Shown: positions 36,991-46,171 of the stretch, piece after piece
Layout: the number at the start of each line of letters is the position of its first letter
How positions within the stretch are numbered: position 1 is the stretch's first letter
Assembly (NCBI GenBank): GCA_017527495.1
Contig: JAFXPY010000011.1
Coordinates: 1-46,321, forward strand
Reading direction: 5' to 3'
Length of the DNA: 46,321 bases
DNA from: Paludibacteraceae bacterium
GTDB lineage: Bacteria > Bacteroidota > Bacteroidia > Bacteroidales > Paludibacteraceae
Program-made: the position numbers and the translations under genes
The notes under the pieces: generated by a model
What the model saw: the letters and a program-made list of their open reading frames with translations, nothing else
Told to the model about the DNA's origin: nothing
The model's database searches: none

Positions 36991-37021
36991 TTTGTATTTC
37001 CGCAAAAAAATAGTACTTTTG
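36991..37021 (+). promoter_or_regulatory. Promoter upstream of the flavodoxin-like fragment and acetyltransferase
   Basis: TTTG (36991-36994), a 19-nt spacer and TACTTTTG (37014-37021). The first ATG is 115 nt downstream at 37136. The rest of this spacer (36925-37135) holds nothing else recognisable. Confidence 0.7.
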
Positions 37022-37135
37022 TAGCACTTTTATGTATTTAATGAGCACAACAATACCTTTCAACATGGGATATTGAAGGTATAATGCAGACAAATATTAA
37101 TAACCTCAATAAATTACAAATAATATAGAAAATAG

Positions 37136-37225
37136 ATGAAAGCTCTTTTTATCAATGGTTCGCCGCGGAAGAACAAGAACACGGCACGCCGGTATCTCCC
37201 AATGAACCGGACTATCAACAGCTGA
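37136..37225 (+). pseudogene. N-terminal fragment of an NAD(P)H/FMN flavodoxin-like reductase
   Basis: The frame from ATG 37136 reads [18 protein letters not shown], the typical FMN-binding start of flavodoxin-like reductases. It runs into unrelated residues and stops at 37225 after 29 codons. The downstream DNA belongs, in another frame, to a sugar acetyltransferase. This is the 5' remnant of a gene joined by deletion to its neighbour, with the junction somewhere near 37180. Confidence 0.75.
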
Positions 37226-37245
37226 TAGCCGACATTGAAGATTGT

Positions 37246-37716
37246 ATGGCAAAAGCCAACGAATTAAACAGCGGACGTTTCTCTTTCGCAGAAGCCCGCA
37301 AGCGTTTCGGTGAAATCATCGAGCAGGAGATTGACGATGCAACGCTTATCATGCCACCTGTGTATATCGACTATGGCAAGCATGTTTCTCTCGGCAAAGG
37401 CTGTGTCATTCAACAATGCTGTACGTTCTTCGGCCGTTGTGGTATTGAAATCGGCAATGGTGTGTTTATAGGTCCTAAGGTGAACCTCATCACTATCAAT
37501 CACGATCCTAATCCCGAAAACCGCTCCACTACGTACGGCAAGAAAATAGTAATAGAGGATAATGTGTGGATAGGTATTGTAGCAACCATCTTACCGGGCG
37601 TGCATCTCGGGTACGGCTGTATCGTCGGCGCTAATGCTGTAGTAACCAAAGATGTTCCGCCTTACACCATCGTTGCCGGCAATCCCGCAAAAATAATCAA
37701 ATACATCGAGCATTAA
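37246..37716 (+). CDS. Sugar O-acetyltransferase (maltose/galactoside acetyltransferase-like), altered start
   Basis: The protein has 156 residues from ATG 37246. Hexapeptide-repeat acetyltransferase features: [40 protein letters not shown] (catalytic His in the NHD region), [13 protein letters not shown] and [20 protein letters not shown]. In frame upstream the sequence still looks coding ([20 protein letters not shown]) but has no ATG, GTG or TTG before a stop at 37126. The native start has therefore been lost by fusion to the flavodoxin-like fragment. The catalytic core is complete, so the protein may still work from the internal ATG. Confidence 0.85.
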   Translation: MAKANELNSGRFSFAEARKRFGEIIEQEIDDATLIMPPVYIDYGKHVSLGKGCVIQQCCTFFGRCGIEIGNGVFIGPKVNLITINHDPNPENRSTTYGKKIVIEDNVWIGIVATILPGVHLGYGCIVGANAVVTKDVPPYTIVAGNPAKIIKYIEH

Positions 37717-37805
37717 AGATTTGCGTATATCTTGTTCTTTTAGATAAAATTATAATTTTAGTAATTTTGAGTGATTTTTGACCATTTTAATAAAAGACCT
37801 GCATT

Positions 37806-38564
37806 ATGTCTCTTACCTTATGGAACTGCTGGCATGGGTGCCACCGCAAAAGCGAGGGCTGTCGCTACTGCTACGTCTATCGGCGCGACAGTCAACATGA
37901 TATCGACAGCAATGTCGTCCGCAAGACAGCAGCTTTTCGGCTACCTATACAACGCAACAGGCAGCATGAATACAAAATACCATCGGGTACAACGGTGTTC
38001 ACCAGCTTCTCGTCAGATTTCTTCATTGAAGAGGCTGACCCATGGCGCGAAGACGCATGGCAGATAATGCGGTTGCGACAGGACCTTGTCTTTTATATCG
38101 TCACCAAACGACCGGAGCGCATTGCAGCCTGCCTACCCGATGACTGGGGCTACGGTTGGGATAATGTAATTATCTGCTGCACAATGGAGAACCAAGTGCG
38201 CACTGACGAACGTATGCCTGTTTTCAAGGCTTTGCCGCTCAAGCACAAGCACCTTATCTGCGAGCCGCTACTGACGGATATTGACTTCGGCGAGTGGCTG
38301 CAAGGCGACTGGCTTGAGCAGATGACAGTAGGCGGAGAGTCGGGCATGGAAGCGCGCGAATGTCGCTATGAATGGGTGCTGCATATACGCGAGCAGTGCA
38401 TTGCTAATAACATCGCTTTTATGTTCAAGCAGACCGGCAGACACTTTGTCAAAGACGGGCGCACATACCTGCTCGACCACCATACCGCCATGCGGCAAGC
38501 ACATAAAGCAGGTATAGACTATCTGACGCATGGATATATAAATAACAAGGACTTGCCCAAATGA
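37806..38564 (+). CDS. DUF5131 family protein (phage Gp37/Gp68-like, Cys-rich radical-SAM-type motif)
   Basis: The protein has 252 residues. The N-terminal WNCWHGCHRKSEGCRYCYVYRRD holds the C-x6-C-x2-C cluster seen in this family, suggestive of a 4Fe-4S radical-SAM-like site. Further family features are FTSFSSDFFIEEAD, FYIVTKRPERI, ICCTMENQ, ICEPLLTDIDF, VGGESG and FMFKQTG. It is found on phages and chromosomes; function is unknown. A hydrolase gene starts 39 bp downstream in the same direction. Confidence 0.88.
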   Translation: MSLTLWNCWHGCHRKSEGCRYCYVYRRDSQHDIDSNVVRKTAAFRLPIQRNRQHEYKIPSGTTVFTSFSSDFFIEEADPWREDAWQIMRLRQDLVFYIVTKRPERIAACLPDDWGYGWDNVIICCTMENQVRTDERMPVFKALPLKHKHLICEPLLTDIDFGEWLQGDWLEQMTVGGESGMEARECRYEWVLHIREQCIANNIAFMFKQTGRHFVKDGRTYLLDHHTAMRQAHKAGIDYLTHGYINNKDLPK

Positions 38565-38603
38565 AAATCCTCGAGAACAACAAAGTAAGATTTATTTGGT
38601 GAT

Positions 38604-39341
38604 ATGAATTTCCGACTCTTTGGCAACAAAACAGCCCCTACTCTACTTCTTATTCCCGGGTTGGGAGTGTCGTACGAGATTTTCCTTCCGCTCATTCGGC
38701 TGACGGAGGACAAGTTCCGTATCATAGCCGTTGAAGTGGATGGTTTCACGCTCGGCAAGCAGACACGTTTCACGTCCATCGATGACCAAGCCGCGCAAGT
38801 GATTGCATACGTTAAAGAACATTACCACGGTCATTTAGATTGCGCATACGGCTTGTCGCTTGGCGGAAAGATACTCTCGCGTATCTTGGAACGAGACGAA
38901 CTGACTATCGACCATGCCATACTGGATGCTGCTCCGTTACTACCTTTGCCGCGATGGCTCGTCAATCCGCTGCGCTACTATCAGGCTGTCAATGTGTGGA
39001 CATGCTACCACTGGACAAGCTTCTGGAAAGCGGTGTTCCGCTCGCATTATTTCGATGTGCTGTTAGACGAGTGCAAAAAGATATGGCCCTTCAGCGGCAC
39101 GCAAGCCGTAGTGGATGGCTACAAGTCAGTCTATACCAACCGACTGAACGCCATTTATGGAGCCGACATCCATTTCTGGTACGGCACAAAAGAAGCCTTC
39201 GTCGCCAAGCCGCAAGTCAGACACCTACTCTCACTATGCCCTGAGGCACACATTGAAGTATTCAAAGGCATGAACCACGGTCAACTGCTCATCGATCATC
39301 CTGAGGAGATAGCAAAGCGAATAAAACTATTGTTCCAGTAA
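38604..39341 (+). CDS. Alpha/beta hydrolase
   Basis: The protein has 245 residues. Oxyanion-loop start LLLIPGLGVSYEIF; nucleophile elbow GLSLGGK (Ser near residue 83); the C-terminal His is in GMNHGQLL. The acid is probably in the strand around IHFWYGTKEAFV, where an expected Asp is not obvious. There is no signal peptide, so it should be cytosolic. The substrate is unknown. Its stop is 1 bp before MITE-like copy C. Confidence 0.82.
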   Translation: MNFRLFGNKTAPTLLLIPGLGVSYEIFLPLIRLTEDKFRIIAVEVDGFTLGKQTRFTSIDDQAAQVIAYVKEHYHGHLDCAYGLSLGGKILSRILERDELTIDHAILDAAPLLPLPRWLVNPLRYYQAVNVWTCYHWTSFWKAVFRSHYFDVLLDECKKIWPFSGTQAVVDGYKSVYTNRLNAIYGADIHFWYGTKEAFVAKPQVRHLLSLCPEAHIEVFKGMNHGQLLIDHPEEIAKRIKLLFQ

Positions 39342-39342
39342 T

Positions 39343-39575
39343 TAAAGTTTCCCACTTGGTTAAATATTATCACATAGCGTTTTTCTTTTGATAGGATAGC
39401 GGATTATATTTATGTCTTGATTTCCCGTTAGGGAATTTCTAAGGCGAAAAATGAATTAAAAAGATATTCCCTAACGGGAAATAACGCAGATTGTCAATAT
39501 CGATGCTATTAAAAGGAAACCCCTATGAGGTATAATTTCAATAAAAGTGCTAGAGAACATTAGTGGGAAACTATA
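39343..39575 (-). mobile_element. MITE-like element, copy C (233 bp, reverse orientation)
   Basis: Termini are TAAAGTTTCCCACT (39343-39356) and AGTGGGAAACTATA (39562-39575). The interior reads as the reverse complement of copy A: TTTCCCGTTAGGGAA and TTCCCTAACGGGAA hairpins and a CTATTAAAAGG box, with the ACCCC hairpin decayed. It lies between convergent genes. The stop codon of the leftward polyvalent gene (39573-39571) lies inside its terminus. Confidence 0.8.
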
Positions 39576-42500
39576 GTAAATTATTATAAAATCCTTCTGC
39601 ACCACGACTCGGCAAACCTAATTTTTCGCATTCATCTATATCTTTTGCCTGCAAATATAAACCTATCAACTCACGAGCAGTAACCGGTGTGCCGTTGCGT
39701 TTGTATCTCCTGCCAACCTTGCTCTCATCAAGATTTTGCCAACGCAAATGTAATTTCGTATCTTTACCTCTCTTTGTGCCTATAAGCTTTTCCAAATCTT
39801 TAACTGTTGACATAAGAGGGTAAATCAAGTTGCGCTTTACCTGATTCTGCTGATAAGTCTGCTTGCCTCGTGCCTGCCAAACGAAATGAGCAACATTAGT
39901 CGTAACCTTACCACCTATGTCTTTCAAAAAGTCTTGAAAACGCTCAATAGATAACTCGGCATTAAACCAATCCTCCTCAATCTGGTCGTCTAATCTTTTC
40001 TTGCCCTCGTTCACGTTTCGGCGTGCATACTCGTGCCAATAATGCTCAAATAAGGCTATGTCTTTCTGCTGTTGCAGCCACTTATGATAACGACTTGCAT
40101 ATTCGTTCAATGTTTCGTCATCGTCTATCTCCCGGAACTCCGGCTGACCTGCAATAGCAAAAATATCACCCAACTCTTGCGTATTCAAATCATTTGTTGT
40201 AACTTTGTCGTCGGAAATCCCGATAGATTTAGTAGGTTTGCTTCCTTGTATTGAAGTATCGGATTCAAGTGGCAAGGTCGCTATATCAATGTAAGCTAAC
40301 CTGCCTTCCATTAAGAGCCGCTTTACGCGGTTCTTTTTCTTTTCTTGATTTGATATAGACACTTCTACTCCATCTTTTTGTATTGTTACAGATGTAAATA
40401 AATATGTGCGCTCTTTATTTTCCTCATTGTAAAATGCCTTTATAAAGATATAAGAACTTGGACGCTCTGTTTTCCCTGATTTTGCCTGACTTCTTTCCTC
40501 AATGATTATTTGCGGAGTTTCTAAAGTTGGTTTAATCATACCAAGTTTTGTATCACGACCTTTTTGACTTTGCTTGATTGCTTGATGATTGCTAATTTTA
40601 ACTTCTCCTAATGGAGTTTTGACAATCCCATTTTCTCCAAATTCTCTGCGCCAATTTTCTTCAGTAAATTCAACATATTGAGCAGTAACAGCGTTTCGTT
40701 CCATACTTTCAACGATATTTTTTGCTTGCTTTTCTGAAATGCTGAACAACGCTTGTCCCTGCATAACGCTTTCTTTCATCGGCTCGGTAATATCAACAGA
40801 GTGCATTGTCTGATAACCATCTTGTAACTCCGGCATTGTAACCTCACCGACCTTTGCACCCCATTTCTTTGCATACTTGCTGACAAAACGTGGCAACATA
40901 TCGTCGTAGAAACCACGCATACCCTCACCGCCAATGCGAAGATTATCGCCTTTAATCTCACTTTCATCAGTAGTTAATAAACGATTTGCTAATTCTTTAC
41001 CAACAACTTCTGCAATCGTTTTAGGTTGATGTCCTTGTATATTAGTCCCACCATTTAATATATTACCCTGCCTATCAAATGTATATACAAAAGGATGCCA
41101 TGAAGTAGTATAAATTGCAACAACTCTGTGTTCAATATCATGAAAATCATCCGGCTCATTCCAACGTGATAATTCTATAGACTTAACCACACTGCCTAAA
41201 TCATACCGCTCTGCTTGTTGTTCGCCTGTCGTCCATGCCACTTTGTTGTAGCCGTTCTCGGCAGCAAAACGCAACATACGCTTCATAGCAAGTTCGTGCC
41301 AATTCTTCTCAAAGGGGGCGGCAGGTATTTTATGATCGTGTAAAGATAATTCTGTGCTAAGTTGCGATGAAATATCGTCTAATATTTTTTGTTCTTGTAT
41401 AAGATTGGTATATTCTTCTTTGTATTGTAATCCGTCTGTTTCTAACCATTTATTAAAATCAGCTAAAAAAGGAGCGGCAAATTGTATCTGATTTATTCTT
41501 TGTGCCACTTCAACTCTTCGTCGGGTATTTTCATCATGTCTTTTAGACCATTCTTTATAATATTGTTTCTCAGCATATCCCTTTTCTCTCCCCTCTTGGT
41601 GTCGCTTACTCTGTATTTCGTCAATGACAAGAACTTTATTGCCCTGCTCGTCTGTCGTATCTCCGAACCGCACCCATGCAATAGCACGACCCTCACCTGC
41701 ATCGCCAAAGTGTATCTCATCATTTTCGTTCCAACTCTCAATAGTAGGCACTACCAACGCTATCTCACGCTTGTTGGTCAGTCCATTGGTGGTATATCGC
41801 ATGCGAGTGTCATTGATAGCATGGTGAGAAAAACCGATAAAATAATTTGCCGCTTCTTGGTCATTAACATATAGCCTATGGTCTGAATCACCCAAATAAA
41901 ATGCCAAACTGAAATCATCACCATATTTGTCTTCCAACTCCACAAAGGCACGCAATGCGTACTCGGCAACAAGACTTTGATAATTATCTTCTTCGGCATA
42001 CTGCTTGCGCAAAGCGTAAAACTCCTTTCCTATCTCCGTATCAGCTATATCAGGCAATTCGCTATAATTCACCTCCTCAATCTGTATCTTATTCTGACGG
42101 ATAAAGTCAAGTATCTCTTGCTTTGTAATAGTGCGTTTGTTATTGCGTGCAATAGCCTCGCTCGGTGTTTCGTTTTCGCCTATCTCAAAACTTTTCAGCC
42201 AATCCGACAAGCCTAACCACTTGTCCTCACCTGCTTTCAGTCCGCCTGCCTTGTCTATCATTGCAAGCCACTGCTGCGGTGTCGCTTTATCCTGCTTGAT
42301 ACCCTCTACAGCACGCTCCGCATTAGAGTAGAAAATGTCGTTGTTCTGATTGCTGAAACTGAACCTTATATCGTCATTCTCCTCACTGAAATCGCCATTG
42401 TTGTCAGTAGCGGATTTGATTTGGTTGGGGGAGAAAGCAACAACATCGATTGTTATATTCTGCAAAGCACCTATATCTACACCGTCATAGATATTTTCAA

Positions 42501-44310
42501 ATATCACACCATCATACCCATTGATTTCGGCATAGGCGGCTATTTCGTCTGTTCCCATACGTATGTTATTGAAAGGAACAGAAGCATAACGATTGCCCTG
42601 TGCATCAACAACAAGCGGATTCCGTAAATTAAGAAAACATTCATATACATTAGAGCCATACCCGCCTGCATTATCCAAATTGCTGTTAAACCAGAACCCG
42701 CTACTACGGTAGCCATCCACTTTGCGCTTGAATATAGTAAACGGGGCATGCTCGGTATTGAAAGTTTTTGTATTTTCATCCCATACTCTTGTTGTTTCAT
42801 CGGCTGTTGTTCCGCTATAAAATACCCTCGGCTCGCCATTCTCATCTACAATTTTTGACGCAGATTTGGCTGTTACAATTTTTTGTAGTAACTTTGCAGC
42901 GTCTCCAATAATAACAGGCTGGTTTTGACCAGTATTAGAACTGCTATCTTGTTGGAGATTTTTTTGTGCAATTACCTCATGTATATGAAAACGATTTTCA
43001 TTTATATTCCTTTTAATCGTTACATAACATATATATCTTTCTTTTGCAATTTCAATAGGTGCTGCAACTATCGCAGTGTTATACCCACGTCCTTTATGAT
43101 TTTTGTGATAATCAAGTAATACACCATTCTCTATAACCTCTTTAACGGCCGCATAAGCAATAGCCTTATTTCTCCCCATGCCGTGAGCAAGACTATCGTC
43201 TGCACCATTCCTATCAAGAATTACATCTCCATAAATTGGTGATTTTGCTATACCTCCTATTTGTTTGAAATAATCCTCAACTTGGTCTGTTAATGTTTTG
43301 CCAACGACCTTACTAAATTCATTGCCTGTCAGTTTTGCTACTGCTTTATGATTAAGGAAAAAATCTTTTAGCCATGCCAATTCCCAATCGCCGAACCAAT
43401 CCTTAAACGCTTCCGTTCTAACTTGCAGCCATGCTCGCTCGTCAAGATTTGATTTCTTGCCGTTCGGTGCTTTGAAATATGTACCATTTGCAATAGCCTT
43501 ATCTTTTATCTCTTGCATCTCGTCTGCCGCTTGTGGTGTCAATGTCGGGTCGTTTGCAGGGTTATAAGATAAACGAAAAGCATTTTTTTTAACTTTATGT
43601 TTGTTATTATCAAAATTTTCAATTACCTTTGCAAGCAAATTCAAATCTAAATATTCCACGTCAGCGAGATTGGTTCGCTGTTGGTCTATTAAGGTTTGAA
43701 TTTTCTCTTTATTGAGATACAATGCTTTATCTTGCAATATCCAATTCAGCCACTCGGCATTATCTTTTGGGAATACATTACGAATACTATTTATTTCAAG
43801 TATGCGCCCATTAACATTGGGTCTAATTGAGAGTCCAACAATAAAGTTTTTATCATTATGTTGTATCTCTATCACAATATTTTGCGCTTTTGTTTTATCA
43901 CCATACTTAAAAATAGCAATTGGACTATTGATAGCCTTTACTAAATCTCTTACCTCCGATAAATCATAATCATGATTATATTCAGTTGCTTTCTCGGCAA
44001 GTCTTGTAGCACTCATTTGTATTGGTAAATTTGCAATACCATAATCTTGCAATATCTCACTTGGCATGCCTAACTGATAGATATGTCCTTTGGGCAAAGT
44101 ACCGTCAATCTGCTGCTGCAACTCATTGTTAAACTGCTCATTGACTTGTTCAAGATTTATACTATACCTCACCCCTGCATCAGATAGTTCGGCTTCGCGT
44201 GCTTGCTGCAAATCCTCTGACTCTTTCTTTGCTCGCTCGTTGCGTTGTGCTATTCGTTGTACATAGTCGGAAATGGTTTCAGTATCATGCAATTCATTCG
44301 TCTTTGACAA
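39571..44310 (-). CDS. Polyvalent-protein fragment: MuF-C-like, LPD3-like, ADP-ribosyltransferase-like and PBECR nuclease-like domains
   Basis: The frame has 1579 codons from a TTG at 44310, which lies three codons after a stop; the first ATG is at residue 82, so the real 5' end is probably lost to a frameshift. Modules in order: MuF-C-like (about 50-250, IYQLGMPSEILQDYG); LPD3-like (about 335-455, HGMGRNKAIAYAAVKEVI, RFHIHEV); ADP-ribosyltransferase-like (about 495-630, RVFYSGTT, LRNPLVVD, FSPNQIKSA); a large-polyvalent-protein region (about 680-1040) with VLVIDEIQSKRHQ and WTTGEQQAERYDL; the motif MKESVMQGQALFS (about 1180); a barnase/EndoU/RelE-like nuclease candidate (about 1205-1340); and a C-terminal region ending GAEGFYNNLL. 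Such proteins travel with phage or conjugative DNA. The stop codon is supplied by a MITE end, so the 3' end is probably cut as well. Domain names are from pattern memory. Confidence 0.75.
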   Translation of the reverse strand: MSKTNELHDTETISDYVQRIAQRNERAKKESEDLQQAREAELSDAGVRYSINLEQVNEQFNNELQQQIDGTLPKGHIYQLGMPSEILQDYGIANLPIQMSATRLAEKATEYNHDYDLSEVRDLVKAINSPIAIFKYGDKTKAQNIVIEIQHNDKNFIVGLSIRPNVNGRILEINSIRNVFPKDNAEWLNWILQDKALYLNKEKIQTLIDQQRTNLADVEYLDLNLLAKVIENFDNNKHKVKKNAFRLSYNPANDPTLTPQAADEMQEIKDKAIANGTYFKAPNGKKSNLDERAWLQVRTEAFKDWFGDWELAWLKDFFLNHKAVAKLTGNEFSKVVGKTLTDQVEDYFKQIGGIAKSPIYGDVILDRNGADDSLAHGMGRNKAIAYAAVKEVIENGVLLDYHKNHKGRGYNTAIVAAPIEIAKERYICYVTIKRNINENRFHIHEVIAQKNLQQDSSSNTGQNQPVIIGDAAKLLQKIVTAKSASKIVDENGEPRVFYSGTTADETTRVWDENTKTFNTEHAPFTIFKRKVDGYRSSGFWFNSNLDNAGGYGSNVYECFLNLRNPLVVDAQGNRYASVPFNNIRMGTDEIAAYAEINGYDGVIFENIYDGVDIGALQNITIDVVAFSPNQIKSATDNNGDFSEENDDIRFSFSNQNNDIFYSNAERAVEGIKQDKATPQQWLAMIDKAGGLKAGEDKWLGLSDWLKSFEIGENETPSEAIARNNKRTITKQEILDFIRQNKIQIEEVNYSELPDIADTEIGKEFYALRKQYAEEDNYQSLVAEYALRAFVELEDKYGDDFSLAFYLGDSDHRLYVNDQEAANYFIGFSHHAINDTRMRYTTNGLTNKREIALVVPTIESWNENDEIHFGDAGEGRAIAWVRFGDTTDEQGNKVLVIDEIQSKRHQEGREKGYAEKQYYKEWSKRHDENTRRRVEVAQRINQIQFAAPFLADFNKWLETDGLQYKEEYTNLIQEQKILDDISSQLSTELSLHDHKIPAAPFEKNWHELAMKRMLRFAAENGYNKVAWTTGEQQAERYDLGSVVKSIELSRWNEPDDFHDIEHRVVAIYTTSWHPFVYTFDRQGNILNGGTNIQGHQPKTIAEVVGKELANRLLTTDESEIKGDNLRIGGEGMRGFYDDMLPRFVSKYAKKWGAKVGEVTMPELQDGYQTMHSVDITEPMKESVMQGQALFSISEKQAKNIVESMERNAVTAQYVEFTEENWRREFGENGIVKTPLGEVKISNHQAIKQSQKGRDTKLGMIKPTLETPQIIIEERSQAKSGKTERPSSYIFIKAFYNEENKERTYLFTSVTIQKDGVEVSISNQEKKKNRVKRLLMEGRLAYIDIATLPLESDTSIQGSKPTKSIGISDDKVTTNDLNTQELGDIFAIAGQPEFREIDDDETLNEYASRYHKWLQQQKDIALFEHYWHEYARRNVNEGKKRLDDQIEEDWFNAELSIERFQDFLKDIGGKVTTNVAHFVWQARGKQTYQQNQVKRNLIYPLMSTVKDLEKLIGTKRGKDTKLHLRWQNLDESKVGRRYKRNGTPVTARELIGLYLQAKDIDECEKLGLPSRGAEGFYNNLL

Positions 44311-44323
44311 GACAGACTATTTG

Positions 44324-44485
44324 CTTCGGCATGGCAAAGTAAACAAGCTTCCTTTGCTCATCTGCCTCACTCAATGTTTCATCTTTAGCAAGATAGAACA
44401 TTGGCTTCGGCATGGCAAAGTAAGCAAGCTTACTTTGCTCATCTGCCTCGCTCAATGTTTCGTCATCGTCTATCTCTCGGAACTC
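44324..44485 (-). repeat. Tandem 81-bp repeat encoding DETLSEADEQ(S/R)KL...
   Basis: Copies begin at 44324 and 44405. In the linker frame they give two 27-residue units, DETLSEADEQ followed by (S/R)KL(A/V)YFAMPK. A third DE follows where the frame stops. Confidence 0.75.
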
Positions 44486-44563
44486 TGGCTGACCCGCAAT
44501 AGCAAAAATATCACCCAACTCTTGCGTATTCAAATCATTTGTTGTAACTTTGTCGTCGGAAAT
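44452..44563 (-). repeat. 112-bp duplication of 40107-40218
   Basis: The two blocks have equal length and differ at only a few bases (for example CTCCCGGAACTCC versus CTCTCGGAACTCT). A shorter third version is at 44728-44774. Another shared block is the 44-bp identical pair 40742-40785 and 45325-45368 (encoding EPMKESVMQGQALF). Confidence 0.8.
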
Positions 44564-46055
44564 AGATGCTTGAGCATATCCCTGCGAACTTTGCGCAGAT
44601 GAAAATTGCTAAAGTGTCTGCTTCCATTCTGCGAGCAATGTTCAAGTTGTCCATACGAGTAGTAACCTCCTCTGCTGCATCAAGATTTGCTGCACCTATC
44701 TCTCCGATAATGGAAAATTTTTGACCGAACTCTTGCGTATCCAAATCATTTGATGTAACTTTGTCGTTGGAAATCAAGCCTTGCGTACGGCTGGGAAGCC
44801 CGCCAGCCTCTTCCGAATTTTCGGAGGGCAGTACGAGGATATGGGCGCCCTCACGCTCGGCTTGTTTTTTTATTGTTTCTAATGCTGTATCACGCACATA
44901 GTGCCAATGAACTATCTCTACATAGTCTTTTGTGTCATTCACCTCAAGTAATACAAGTTTATTATCACCTGTTTTTTCATCCTTTAGGCTAATAAGAACC
45001 CAATTATATGGACGAGTAACCTTTTTATTTTGTCCATATAAATTTGGGTTATAAAGAGCAGAACTGAGTATATTGCGACTATCTTTTGGGCTTACATCTT
45101 TGTGTGATTGTAAGTTTTTCTCAAAGATGTTCTTTTTTATTACAATAGGTTTGTTGTTTGCACCGATTGCATTATCTACTACTTTGGGTAATTCAGGCAG
45201 TTGCACATTACGATATGGTTGTGTAAAGTCTTTATCTGTAAGTTCGTCAATACTTGTTACTTTTTCAACTTTCAGTGTTCCGTCTGCGTTAAGTGGGTTG
45301 CCTTGATTGTCTTTAATTTTTGTACTGAACAACGCTTGTCCCTGCATAACGCTTTCTTTCATCGGCTCACCATTAGAGTAGAAAGGTGGGTTATAAGATA
45401 AACGAAAAGCATTTTTTTCGCTCGGAAGTTTGGGATTTACAAAATTTTGCACTATCTTTGCAGCCGACTTACGGAGATTATCGTCTGCAATTAAATCGGT
45501 CGATTGGGCGATAAAATCCGTAAGTTTCTTTTTATCGCAATACTGCAATAGTCCCAAATCTAACCATCTATAAATTCCAATAACACTATCTTTTGGGTAA
45601 AGGTTATTTATTGAATTTATATCAATATCTAATTCTCCTTTTTTATCCACACGCAGAATAGCCACAAAGTTATTTCCCTTATATTGTAACTCTGTAAGTA
45701 TAACTTTGCTGTCTTTATGTGTTCGGCTATCAAACACCGCTATCGGGTCATTGATTGCTTTTGGCAAGTCTTTTAAGTCTGCAATATCAAAGATATGATT
45801 TGCTTGCTCGCTTTTCTCTTTCAGTCGTTGAGCTGACAACTCCATTGGTAAATCTTGAATACCTGCACTTTGCAGTATCTCACTCGGATTACCTAACTGA
45901 TAGATATGTCCTTTCGGCAAAGTACCGTCAATCTGCTGCTGCAACTCATTATTGAACTGCTGATTGATTTGTTCGAGATTCATACTAAATTTAACTCCTG
46001 CTCCTTGCTTCTTTGCTCTCTTGGCTGCTTTGACCGTTGTAACACCTAATAGCAA
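44535..46055 (-). CDS. Polyvalent-protein fragment with MuF-C-like and PBECR-like nuclease domains
   Basis: The frame has 506 codons from a TTG at 46055; the first ATG is 45983 and the upstream end is probably missing. Residues about 25-215 are a second MuF-C-like module (MNLEQINQQFNNELQQQI, IYQLGNPSEILQSAG, PIAVFDSRTH) closely matching the start of the 1579-codon ORF. MKESVMQGQALFS follows at about 235. Residues about 275-415 (KKNIFEKNLQSHKDVSP, YNWVLISLKDE, VEIVHWHYVRD, GAHILVLPS) resemble the barnase/EndoU/RelE-like nuclease of polyvalent proteins. The last 30 residues are a frame-shifted tail. Role: candidate toxin or early effector of a mobile element; probably inactive as it stands. Confidence 0.65.
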   Translation of the reverse strand: MLLGVTTVKAAKRAKKQGAGVKFSMNLEQINQQFNNELQQQIDGTLPKGHIYQLGNPSEILQSAGIQDLPMELSAQRLKEKSEQANHIFDIADLKDLPKAINDPIAVFDSRTHKDSKVILTELQYKGNNFVAILRVDKKGELDIDINSINNLYPKDSVIGIYRWLDLGLLQYCDKKKLTDFIAQSTDLIADDNLRKSAAKIVQNFVNPKLPSEKNAFRLSYNPPFYSNGEPMKESVMQGQALFSTKIKDNQGNPLNADGTLKVEKVTSIDELTDKDFTQPYRNVQLPELPKVVDNAIGANNKPIVIKKNIFEKNLQSHKDVSPKDSRNILSSALYNPNLYGQNKKVTRPYNWVLISLKDEKTGDNKLVLLEVNDTKDYVEIVHWHYVRDTALETIKKQAEREGAHILVLPSENSEEAGGLPSRTQGLISNDKVTSNDLDTQEFGQKFSIIGEIGAANLDAAEEVTTRMDNLNIARRMEADTLAIFICAKFAGICSSIYFRRQSYNK

Positions 46056-46139
46056 AACATCATGTGCTTAAGTACAACAAATTACGGTTATAAACAAGAG
46101 ATAAAAAGAGATTATTTTTTAGATTTTTTAATTATGCCA

Positions 46140-46171
46140 TTTGCCTACATACCAAATTTTTAGTAACTTTG
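46140..46171 (+). promoter_or_regulatory. Rightward promoter leading out of the window
   Basis: TTTG (46140-46143), a 20-nt spacer and TAACTTTG (46164-46171). No ORF of note follows before the window ends at 46321, so its gene or RNA lies to the right. The remaining spacer 46056-46139 shows nothing clear. Confidence 0.65.

Larger units (their letters stand above)
44294..44608 (-). pseudogene. Out-of-frame linker piece of the polyvalent locus
   Basis: A third minus-strand frame is open from after TAG (44611-44609) to TGA at 44294. It encodes QFSSAQSSQGYAQAS, then DKVTTNDLNTQELGDIFAIA and EFREIDDDETLSEADEQ, then a tandem repeat. The middle part duplicates residues found at 40107-40218 in the larger ORF. 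It lies between, and overlaps, the two big ORFs in a different frame from each, showing that the locus is frame-broken. Confidence 0.65.

Noticed and set aside
37762-37769. TAATTTTG promoter for the DUF5131 gene
   Set aside because: The -7 box fits, but the nearest TTG is 27 nt upstream, outside the usual 19-21 nt; left unannotated.
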